Below, piece by piece: positions 34,022-40,742 of a DNA stretch of 40,742 nt (its first letter is position 1; the number at the start of each line of letters is the position of its first letter). This stretch comes from Lysobacterales bacterium (GTDB lineage Bacteria; Pseudomonadota; Gammaproteobacteria; Xanthomonadales; Marinicellaceae). A model generated the notes under the pieces. That model was not told where the DNA came from, did no database searches, and saw only the letters and a list, made by a program, of their open reading frames with translations. The translations under genes were made by a program, and so were the position numbers. The stretch covers positions 1 through 40,742 of the forward strand of contig JALSLV010000098.1 in NCBI GenBank assembly GCA_026988115.1, written 5' to 3'.

Positions 34022-34732
34022 ATGCGTCTATTATTTTTTTCTCTATCAATAATCTTAATAGCGCTATTTGTCTTTAAGGTTTTTTCGTCGTCTTCCAGTG
34101 CCAAAGAGATTATCAATGAGCAAAAACCGCTGCTAGAAACCGAGCTAAGAAAAAATGGTTTAAAACTTGGTTCTGAAGTATTTATTCGGATATTTAAACA
34201 GGAAGAGGTGTTAGAGCTGTGGATTAAAAAAGATTCACAATTTCAACTGTTTAAATCCTATAAAATATGCACTTACGGCTCAGAAGGCTTGGGTCCAAAG
34301 CTCAAAGAGGGTGATGGCAAAGCACCAGAAGGATTTTATTACGTTAAAAATGAGCAACTTAACCCAAATAGTTTATACCATTTGTCCTTTAATCTAGGGT
34401 TTCCTAATAAATACGACCGAGCACACGGCCGCACAGGTTCAGCCTTAATGGTGCATGGCAATTGTGTTTCTGTTGGTTGTTATGCCATGACCGATAATAA
34501 AATCGAAGAAATCTATACTTTGGTTCATGAGGCATTAAATAATGGCCAAAATTTTTTCCGTGTGCATATTTTCCCTTTTAGAATGACAGCTAGGAATATG
34601 TTAAAATACAAAGATTCTCAGTGGATTGATTTTTGGCGAAACTTAAAATACGGTTATGATTTTTTTGAGAACAACTCTCAAAAAAGACCACCTAATGTCG
34701 AAGTCATCAACACTCTCTATGTTTTTGATTAA
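34022..34732 (+). CDS. L,D-transpeptidase-fold protein, YafK/DpaA-like
   Basis: The 236-residue protein has an N-terminal membrane anchor or signal (residues about 2-21) and a YkuD-type catalytic domain. The active site is MVHGNCVSVGCYAMTD, with H145 and nucleophile C153. The preceding SFNLGFPNKYDRAHGRTGS and DGKAPEGFYYV runs match the YafK/DpaA group. DpaA in E. coli cuts the peptidoglycan-Braun lipoprotein bond. Family members therefore may link or release proteins from the wall, and I cannot say which here. It follows msrP by 11 bases and is probably co-transcribed. Confidence 0.88.
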   Translation: MRLLFFSLSIILIALFVFKVFSSSSSAKEIINEQKPLLETELRKNGLKLGSEVFIRIFKQEEVLELWIKKDSQFQLFKSYKICTYGSEGLGPKLKEGDGKAPEGFYYVKNEQLNPNSLYHLSFNLGFPNKYDRAHGRTGSALMVHGNCVSVGCYAMTDNKIEEIYTLVHEALNNGQNFFRVHIFPFRMTARNMLKYKDSQWIDFWRNLKYGYDFFENNSQKRPPNVEVINTLYVFD

Positions 34733-34904
34733 ACTTTTCTGATACACAATTTCCAACATTTTCCTGACTTTTAATCGACAAACGCCTTTGTTTTTTTAAA
34801 TTATTTATTACCTCAAACTCTATTGTGACGACTGTATTTGGGTATTGGTTTTGTCATGTGGAGACTAAATTTTATAGTAATTACGCCTAAAACAATATTT
34901 ATAC

Positions 34905-34934
34905 TTGCATTAACGATAGTAATACTATTATAAT
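34905..34934 (+). promoter_or_regulatory. Promoter with palindromic operator for the tetR-sulP group
   Basis: TTGCAT (34905-34910) and a perfect TATAAT (34929-34934) are 18 bases apart. The spacer includes a 13-base palindrome, ATAGTA-A-TACTAT (34916-34928), which abuts the -10. A regulator bound there would block RNA polymerase, so this is the likely autoregulatory operator of the TetR gene starting 29 bases downstream. Confidence 0.6.
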
Positions 34935-34963
34935 TGCGAGCATAACTTAATGATGGCTACGAA

Positions 34964-35644
34964 ATGAAAAATTTACACATACAAATTGATATAAATTCAG
35001 CTTTGTATTCTAAAAATCCAAATTCATCTGAATTGGGAAGAAAGATTATTAATAAAAGTATTGAATTAATCTATGAAATTGGCTTTGAGGCTTTTACCTT
35101 TAAAAAATTAGGAGCCTTAATTCAATCTCCTGAGAGTTCGATATACCGATATTTTGATAATAAACACACCTTGTTGCTTTATTTAACCAGTTGGTATTGG
35201 ACATGGGTTGAGTATCAAATGGTTTTTGTTACAACTAACGTTGTCTCAGCTCATGAACGCTTAAAAAAGTCTATAGAAATATTAACTAAGCCTGTTGTTG
35301 AGGATAACGAAATTTCTTATGTTAACGAGGTGTTGTTATCAGAAATCATTTTTTCTGAGTCAATAAAGGGTTACCACACCAAAAGTGTTGATGAAGAAAA
35401 CAAAAAAGGGTGCTTTAAAGCTTATAAGCGGGTTGTACGGCGCGTAAGTGAAATTGTCTCGGAGATTGATGAAGATTTCAAATACCCGCATATGTTGATT
35501 TCAACAGTGATAGAAGGGGCTCACCACCAGAAATACTTTACTGAGCATTTGCCGGCATTAACTGATGTAAGCAACGAAGAAGATTCCATTACACAATTTT
35601 ATACCAAACTGGTATTTAACTTTTTACCAAGAGAAAAAACATGA
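34964..35644 (+). CDS. TetR/AcrR family transcriptional regulator
   Basis: The 226-residue protein has a TetR-type N-terminal DNA-binding domain at about residues 24-70 (GRKIINKSIELIYEIGFEAF, FKKLGALIQSPESSIYRYF, DNKHTLLLYLTSWYW). A helical ligand and dimer domain follows. Its stop overlaps the start of sulP (ATGA), so it is co-expressed with the transport genes and most likely controls them and itself. The inducer is unknown; a carbon or pH signal would fit the neighbours, which is inference. Confidence 0.88.
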   Translation: MKNLHIQIDINSALYSKNPNSSELGRKIINKSIELIYEIGFEAFTFKKLGALIQSPESSIYRYFDNKHTLLLYLTSWYWTWVEYQMVFVTTNVVSAHERLKKSIEILTKPVVEDNEISYVNEVLLSEIIFSESIKGYHTKSVDEENKKGCFKAYKRVVRRVSEIVSEIDEDFKYPHMLISTVIEGAHHQKYFTEHLPALTDVSNEEDSITQFYTKLVFNFLPREKT

Positions 35645-37491
35645 AAAATTATTTTGATTTCAGCCATTTAAAAGGCGATTTATTTGGCGGTGTAACCGCT
35701 GGTATTGTGGCATTGCCCTTAGCGCTTGCTTTCGGAGTTAGTTCTGGGCTAGGTCCCAGTGCGGGTTTGTATGGGGCTATTTTTGTTGGTTTTTTTGCTG
35801 CCCTTTTTGGTGGTACAAACACCCAGATTTCTGGACCAACGGCACCCATGACTGCAATCAGTATGGTGGTTATTGCGGGGATTTTAGCCGGTTTTGAGGG
35901 CGATGTTTCCAAAGCTTTACCCGTCATATTAACCGTGTTTTTATTGGCTGGAATTATGCAAATTGGTTTGGGCTTTTTGGGTTTAGGAAAATACATCAAG
36001 TACATCCCATATCCAGTGGTCTCTGGATTTATGACTGCCATAGGGGTGATTATTTTGGTGACGCAAATATTGCCATCGGTTGGATATTATCCAAAGGAGG
36101 ACATGCAATTTGTTGAGAAATTTAAACCTTATGCAGAAGAATCTTTGCTTGATGGTATTTTAAAAGACGAAGCAGGCGAGGGCATCATGGTGCTTGAAAC
36201 CTTTCAGGAAACCATCAAAAGAGCGGCAGAAATTACGCCAGATCAAATTTTACAAGAGTCACAATCTTTAGCAAATACAGCTTCCTCAGGAGTACTTGGA
36301 GCTTTAAAAGTAATGCCTAATGCTTTAGCTAATATTAATTGGATAGAGTTATCTTTGGCACTTGCAACCATATTGATTGTGTTTGGATTTAAACGCATTA
36401 CTAATAAAATCCCCAGTGAACTTGTTGCCTTACTAGTGGTATCGGGTGTCGCCTATGGTTTTGGTATGAATTATCGTTCGATAGAACAAATCCCAAGTGG
36501 TCTCCCTGTTCCACACATGGATATATTTACCGAATTCAGTTTGGGCAGCGTGACGCCTTATATCTTTACCGCACTAACCTTGGCATTATTGGGGGCAATT
36601 GACTCCTTATTAACCGCAGTGGTTGCCGATAACATGACCAAAACCAAACACAAACCCAATAAAGAACTCATCGGTCAAGGCATTGGTAATTCAATTGGCG
36701 CGGTCTTTGGAGGTATTCCAGGAGCTGGTGCAACCATCAGAACGGTTGTTAATATTAATGCTGGAGGAGTTACGCGAATCTCAGGTATGATTGCTGGTTT
36801 GTTGTTATTAGTTATTTTATTAGCTCTCGGACCTGTTGCATCACAAATTCCTGCCGCTGTTTTAGCGGGATTATTAGTCACTGTTGGTATTGGTGTGATG
36901 GATTATAAAGGGCTTAAAGCCATTCCTTATATGCCAAAACCAGAAGTCATCATAATGATTGTGGTGTTGATTTTATCATCGGTTTGGAATTTAGTTTACG
37001 CCGTAGGCATCGGTTTAGTCTTTGCTTCATTAATGTTTATGAAAAAAATTGGTGATTTAACGGCTAAACAATCGGATGTTAAGAACATACGTGAAGAAAA
37101 ATCATGGGATGATGAAGCCGACTTCCCTGATGAACTGGCTGAAACTGTCTTTATTAAGCACATTAAAGGACCTTTGTTTTTTGGCTCAACTAGTGATTTT
37201 CAAGTACTAGCAAAACAAATTCCTGAAACTGCATCAACGATTATTATCCGTATGGATAAAATGCCCTACATGGATCAATCGGGTTTGTATGCGATGGAAG
37301 ATGTACTGATTGATTTAGCTAAGCAAAACAAAACGGTATTGCTTGTGCATATTGATGAGCAACCCAAATACATGATGGAACGTATTGATATAATTCCTGA
37401 TTTAATACCCAGCGAGCAGATTTTTGATGATTTTAAAGCCTGTTTAAACTGGATAAAAACTAATAAACTAAGCAATAGTGAGAAAAAATAA
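35641..37491 (+). CDS. SulP family anion transporter with STAS domain
   Basis: SulP proteins carry sulfate, bicarbonate or other anions across the inner membrane. The 616-residue protein has a 14-helix-type transport core from residue 8 (GDLFGGVTAGIVALPLALAF) through QISGPTAPMTAIS and the conserved GAIDSLLTAVVAD. A cytoplasmic STAS domain starts near residue 500 (VFIKHIKGPLFFGSTSDFQ, then YMDQSGLYAMEDVL). A polar insert of about 75 residues lies near 155-230, longer than in many relatives. The carbonic anhydrase gene begins within its stop codon (TAATG), which argues for bicarbonate as substrate. The evidence is context only. Confidence 0.92.
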   Translation: MKNYFDFSHLKGDLFGGVTAGIVALPLALAFGVSSGLGPSAGLYGAIFVGFFAALFGGTNTQISGPTAPMTAISMVVIAGILAGFEGDVSKALPVILTVFLLAGIMQIGLGFLGLGKYIKYIPYPVVSGFMTAIGVIILVTQILPSVGYYPKEDMQFVEKFKPYAEESLLDGILKDEAGEGIMVLETFQETIKRAAEITPDQILQESQSLANTASSGVLGALKVMPNALANINWIELSLALATILIVFGFKRITNKIPSELVALLVVSGVAYGFGMNYRSIEQIPSGLPVPHMDIFTEFSLGSVTPYIFTALTLALLGAIDSLLTAVVADNMTKTKHKPNKELIGQGIGNSIGAVFGGIPGAGATIRTVVNINAGGVTRISGMIAGLLLLVILLALGPVASQIPAAVLAGLLVTVGIGVMDYKGLKAIPYMPKPEVIIMIVVLILSSVWNLVYAVGIGLVFASLMFMKKIGDLTAKQSDVKNIREEKSWDDEADFPDELAETVFIKHIKGPLFFGSTSDFQVLAKQIPETASTIIIRMDKMPYMDQSGLYAMEDVLIDLAKQNKTVLLVHIDEQPKYMMERIDIIPDLIPSEQIFDDFKACLNWIKTNKLSNSEKK

Positions 37492-38102
37492 TGAAAACAC
37501 AAACTAAAGAAATTCAAGAAAATTTAACACCAAAATGCGCCCATGATATTTTAGTTCAAGGAAACAAACGCTTTGTTATGAACCTAAAGGCTCAAAGAAA
37601 CCTACAAGAACAAGTTTTTGAAACCAGTCAAGGGCAATTCCCCTTTGCTGTAATTTTGAGCTGTATTGACTCACGAGCACCTGCTGAATTGGTGTTTGAC
37701 CAAGGCATTGGAGATATATTCAGTGTCAGGGTTGCAGGCAATATTATCAATGAAGATATTTTAGGTTCAATGGAGTATGCTTGCAAAGTAGCCGGTTCTA
37801 AAATTGTAGTGGTGATGGGGCACTCTAAGTGTGGTGCTGTTACTGCGGCGTGCAATCATGTCGAGTTGGGAAACATTACTGCCTTGTTAGGTAAAATACA
37901 ACCAGTGGTTGAAGCGGTTAATGTTGATACCAGTGATATGCATGATGATGTCATTGAAGAAGTAGCGCATTTGAATGTTGAGCACTCTATTAATCGCATT
38001 CGAAAAGAAAGTGAAATTTTAGCCGAAATGGAAGAAAAAGGTGAAATTGAAATAGTAGGCGCGATGTACGATGTTAGTACTGGGTTGGTGGAATTTTTAT
38101 AA
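37491..38102 (+). CDS. Beta-carbonic anhydrase
   Basis: The enzyme interconverts CO2 and bicarbonate with a zinc ion. The 203-residue beta-class protein has the ligand set C58, D60 and R62 in SCIDSRAP, then H111 and C114 in GHSKCGAV, with FSVRVAGNI between. It ends GAMYDVSTGLVEFL, typical of the family. No signal peptide is evident, so it acts in the cytoplasm. Its ATG shares a base with the stop of the SulP gene, indicating tight coupling and supporting a bicarbonate uptake and conversion unit. A terminator follows before the second sulP. Confidence 0.95.
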   Translation: MKTQTKEIQENLTPKCAHDILVQGNKRFVMNLKAQRNLQEQVFETSQGQFPFAVILSCIDSRAPAELVFDQGIGDIFSVRVAGNIINEDILGSMEYACKVAGSKIVVVMGHSKCGAVTAACNHVELGNITALLGKIQPVVEAVNVDTSDMHDDVIEEVAHLNVEHSINRIRKESEILAEMEEKGEIEIVGAMYDVSTGLVEFL

Positions 38103-38193
38103 GTAAATCCACAACTCACTGGAGCAGGAACTTGAGTCTTGATTATAAAGTCTTTACAACATAAATCTGCTTTATTTAAACCTAGCACTCTAG

Positions 38194-38244
38194 CCTCATG
38201 CTGACCCTTTCCTCTCTTCTTTTTGGGTCGGTGTGGGGTTTTTT
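38194..38244 (+). terminator. Intrinsic terminator after carbonic anhydrase
   Basis: CCTCATGCTGACCC (38194-38207) can pair along all 14 positions with GGGTCGGTGTGGGG (38225-38238), counting four G-U pairs. TTTTTT follows. It would reduce read-through from the tetR-sulP-carbonic anhydrase genes into the second sulP. Confidence 0.65.
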
Positions 38245-38322
38245 AAGGCACGGGGTTCTAATAAAATTAATCAATTGAAAACCTACAAATGCCCATTGGC
38301 ATTTATATAGAATTATAAAATC

Positions 38323-39912
38323 ATGAAAATATTTAAGAATTGGAAAGACGATATTCCTGCAAGTATCGTTGTTTTTTTAGTTGCAGTTCCCTTATGTTTG
38401 GGTATTGCAATGGCGTCAGGTGCACCACTTTTTGCTGGTCTTATTAGTGGTGTAATCGGTGGTATAGTCGTTGGCATTCTCAGTGGTTCTTCATTGGGAG
38501 TTAGTGGTCCTGCGGCGGGATTAGCGGTGATTGTATTAAATGCAATTACGGACTTAGGTAGTTTTGAAGTTTTCTTAGTGGCAGTTATGTTGGCTGGAAT
38601 TATTCAAATTATTATGGGTTTTGCCAAAGCGGGAATCATTGCTTACTTCTTTCCTTCTTCTGTTATTCATGGCATGTTGGCTGGTATTGGAGTGATTATA
38701 TTTTTGAAGCAAATTCCACATGCCTTTGGATACGATAATAATCCAGAAGGTGAGTTAGCTTTCCAACAAACCGATGGAACTAACACCTTTGAAAGTTTAA
38801 TGTTGATGTTTAATTACATCAGTCCTGGCGTCGTTATTATTTCTTTTGTTTCTTTAGTGATTCTAATGCTGTGGGACACTAAGTTTATAAAAAGTTTTAA
38901 ATTAACAAAGGTGCTTCAAGGACCTTTAGTTGCAGTGGTTGTTGGCATAGTTCTTAATCAATTATTTAAAGCTTTTCCTGCATTAACCGTACAAAATAGT
39001 CAGCTTGTTAATATTCCTATTCCTGAGAATTTCACAAACTTCTTATCGAATTTCACACGACCTGATTTTAGTGCTTTATTGAACACAGAAGTTTATATTG
39101 TCGCTGTTATTATAGCTGTTGTGGCAAGCTTAGAAACATTGCTTTGTGTAGAAGCATCAGACAAGCAGGATACTTTAAAACGGGTAACACCCACCAATAG
39201 AGAGTTAAAGGCTCAAGGAGTGGGAAATATTATCGCTGGTTTTGTTGGAGGGTTGCCTTTAACTCAAGTAATAGTTAGAAGCTCTGCCAATCAACAATCG
39301 GGAGGCAAAACAAAACTCTCAACAATACTACATGGTGTTTTTTTATTAATTAGTATTGTTGCTATTCCCAGTATTTTAAACATGATTCCACTAGGTGTTC
39401 TTGCCGCAATCTTATTGATGGTGGGTTATAAACTGTCAAATATTGCTTTATATAAAAGGTTATACAATGAAGGACGCGGGCAGTTTATTCCATTTATAAT
39501 CACTATTTTGGGTATCGTATTTACGGACTTACTTACAGGCATTGCCATGGGTATGTTTGTGGCTACTTTTATTATTTTAAGAAATAATTTCAGAATTCCT
39601 TTTAATCTTCAAAGAGAACAACTCGAAGGAAAAGACAACATAAAGATTGTACTCTCAGAAGATGTGACCTTCTTAAATAAAGCAACTATTTTAAAGACAC
39701 TGGAACAAATTCCACGAAACTCTCGTGTGGAAATTGATGCCAGCAACACACGATTTATTCATTTTGATGTATTTGAGATAATTGAAAACTTTATCAGCAG
39801 TGCTAAACATCGAAATATTTCGGTAAAAACAACTAACCTCTATAAGAATAAACAAAAAATGCCGATACAGCACCTTAAATTAGCTCCACAAGACTCACAA
39901 GGAGGAACATGA
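38323..39912 (+). CDS. SulP family anion transporter (second copy)
   Basis: A second, diverged SulP transporter of 529 residues. The membrane core begins DIPASIVVFLVAVPLCLGIA, with SLGVSGPAAGLAVIV. It contains ASLETLLCVEASDKQDTLKR and TPTNRELKAQGVGNIIAGFVGG, matching bicarbonate-type SulP proteins as I know them. The C-terminal STAS-like domain is short (about residues 440-515, NIKIVLSEDVTFLNKATI and DASNTRFIHFDVFEII). It lies after the terminator, so it may have its own promoter in the 220-base gap, which also has a small AAATGCC/GGCATTT hairpin. Its stop overlaps the DUF2490 gene. Substrate inferred from context. Confidence 0.92.
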   Translation: MKIFKNWKDDIPASIVVFLVAVPLCLGIAMASGAPLFAGLISGVIGGIVVGILSGSSLGVSGPAAGLAVIVLNAITDLGSFEVFLVAVMLAGIIQIIMGFAKAGIIAYFFPSSVIHGMLAGIGVIIFLKQIPHAFGYDNNPEGELAFQQTDGTNTFESLMLMFNYISPGVVIISFVSLVILMLWDTKFIKSFKLTKVLQGPLVAVVVGIVLNQLFKAFPALTVQNSQLVNIPIPENFTNFLSNFTRPDFSALLNTEVYIVAVIIAVVASLETLLCVEASDKQDTLKRVTPTNRELKAQGVGNIIAGFVGGLPLTQVIVRSSANQQSGGKTKLSTILHGVFLLISIVAIPSILNMIPLGVLAAILLMVGYKLSNIALYKRLYNEGRGQFIPFIITILGIVFTDLLTGIAMGMFVATFIILRNNFRIPFNLQREQLEGKDNIKIVLSEDVTFLNKATILKTLEQIPRNSRVEIDASNTRFIHFDVFEIIENFISSAKHRNISVKTTNLYKNKQKMPIQHLKLAPQDSQGGT

Positions 39913-40592
39913 TGATGCCTTCTAAGTTTTGGTTGTTAGTCAGTGTTTTATTTTTGAATGCTCCTGTTTTTGCGGCAAAAGATGATGTAGGGAATTGGTT
40001 AATGTATTTTGGCAGCAATAAAATTAATGAAAAATTTAGTTTGCATACGGAATTTCAATTTAGGAATCACACGCTAATACCTAATAATACCGAGCAACTT
40101 TTAATGAGAACAGGACTAAACTACCATTTTGCAGAGGACAAGTTCGTTACTGCAGGATATGCCTATATTCCTTCATATGAATTTGAATCGCCTCAAGACG
40201 CACCTGAAGTTGAGGAACACAGAATATGGCAACAGTTTATTGCCAATCAAAAGTACTCACGAGTCAAGTTAGAACACCGGTTTAGGCTTGAACAACGTTG
40301 GATTGATGGCGATTATAAAAATAGAGTGCGTTACCGAATGATGATGTTTGTTCCACTAAATAAACAACAGGTGCTATCACAAGGCAGTGTATTTTTAGGT
40401 ATTTATGACGAACTGTTTCTCAATACGAAAGACACGATATTTGATAGAAATAGGCTTTACGGTGCAATTGGCTATCAGTACAAGAAAAATATTGGTTTTC
40501 AAATGGGTGTTTTACACCAACGCGTAGAAAATTTTGGTAAATGGTACTTGCAATTTGGTATGGTATTTAATACAGATTTTCTATCTCAATAA
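39912..40592 (+). CDS. DUF2490 family protein, probable outer-membrane barrel
   Basis: The 226-residue product has a signal peptide (cut near VFAAKDD). Alternating beta-strand segments end in aromatic residues (LHTEFQFRNH, KLEHRFRLEQRWIDGDYKNRVRYRMM, KNIGFQMGVLHQR). It closes with a strand rich in aromatics, as in outer-membrane barrels, and the pattern fits DUF2490. Three ATGs in a row (39909, 39912, 39915) follow GGAGGA; the second or third is best spaced. It overlaps the end of the second sulP, so it may be a porin-like partner for its substrate, which is inference. The remaining 150 bases of the window hold nothing recognised. Confidence 0.82.
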   Translation: MMPSKFWLLVSVLFLNAPVFAAKDDVGNWLMYFGSNKINEKFSLHTEFQFRNHTLIPNNTEQLLMRTGLNYHFAEDKFVTAGYAYIPSYEFESPQDAPEVEEHRIWQQFIANQKYSRVKLEHRFRLEQRWIDGDYKNRVRYRMMMFVPLNKQQVLSQGSVFLGIYDELFLNTKDTIFDRNRLYGAIGYQYKKNIGFQMGVLHQRVENFGKWYLQFGMVFNTDFLSQ

Positions 40593-40742
40593 GCTAGATA
40601 ATACCTATATCGGAACTTGGATAATGTGGCATTAATAAGTTATTACCTGTCAGGTTTCACAACGTTGTTGATGTAAACCCATCTTGTTAGAAGACTTTAA
40701 TCTTAACAACCTTTGTTTAAATTGGCTAGGATTTTGTTTAAA

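Noticed and set aside
35649-36041. 130-codon minus-strand frame opposite sulP
   Set aside because: Proline- and lysine-rich antisense shadow of a membrane protein gene.
37856-38188. 110-codon minus-strand frame opposite the carbonic anhydrase end
   Set aside because: It is antisense to conserved coding sequence and has no family features.
1-40742. tRNA or rRNA genes
   Set aside because: I saw no cloverleaf-like sequence with the expected T-loop and anticodon arms, and no rRNA sequence. A covariance search would be needed to exclude unusual ones.

Overview
The window is AT-rich chromosome from what looks like a gammaproteobacterium. The core genes (secD-secF, fabI, cysQ, rmlBACD, manC, serC-pheA, trpF-like, msrP) have gammaproteobacterial form and order. 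They mostly use CGT-type arginine codons. Genus cannot be fixed from sequence alone.

Layout. 1-2.9 kb: secD-secF with an intrinsic terminator. 2.9-6.7 kb: an XdhC/CoxI-like gene, a membrane-anchored Ser/Thr kinase and a WS/DGAT acyltransferase. 6.66-7.04 kb: two nested inverted-repeat elements. 7.1-14.4 kb (minus strand): fabI, then a tightly overlapping operon rmlB-rmlA-rmlC-rmlD-manC-inositol-monophosphatase-like-cysQ that makes dTDP-L-rhamnose and GDP-mannose. 14.4-15.1 kb: a MITE-like element, a 46-residue lipoprotein gene and a promoter-like repeat. 15.1-23.1 kb: a type I restriction-modification locus of AGA/ATA-rich codon style unlike its flanks, in the order hsdR-hsdS-prrC-(orphan hsdS tail)-rhuM-hsdM. 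23.1-24.4 kb: an attC-like element, a truncated ORF and a HigB/HigA-like toxin-antitoxin pair. 24.7-25.7 kb: an acidic orphan gene. 26.2-28.9 kb: glutathione transferase plus PLP decarboxylase, divergent from an Lrp/AsnC regulator. 29-29.7 kb: S1/P1 nuclease. 30.2-33 kb (minus): serC-pheA-trpF-like. 33-34.7 kb: msrP and a YafK/DpaA-like L,D-transpeptidase-fold gene. 35-40.6 kb: a tetR-sulP-beta-carbonic anhydrase-sulP-DUF2490 group that suggests inorganic carbon transport.

The most interesting system is the defence island. A PrrC-family anticodon nuclease gene sits inside the hsd locus. It is flanked by two 136-bp direct copies of the 3' end of hsdS (131/136 identical by eye). Each copy ends exactly on the ATG of the next gene: prrC after copy 1, rhuM after copy 2. 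Recombination between them would remove prrC and leave hsdS joined to rhuM without a scar, so prrC looks like a removable or exchangeable cassette. The second copy also leaves a 46-codon orphan ORF encoding only the distal conserved helix of HsdS, with its own ribosome binding site. The PrrC C-terminus keeps the R-x3-E...H nuclease residues, but the tRNA-recognition segment I recall from E. coli PrrC is replaced.
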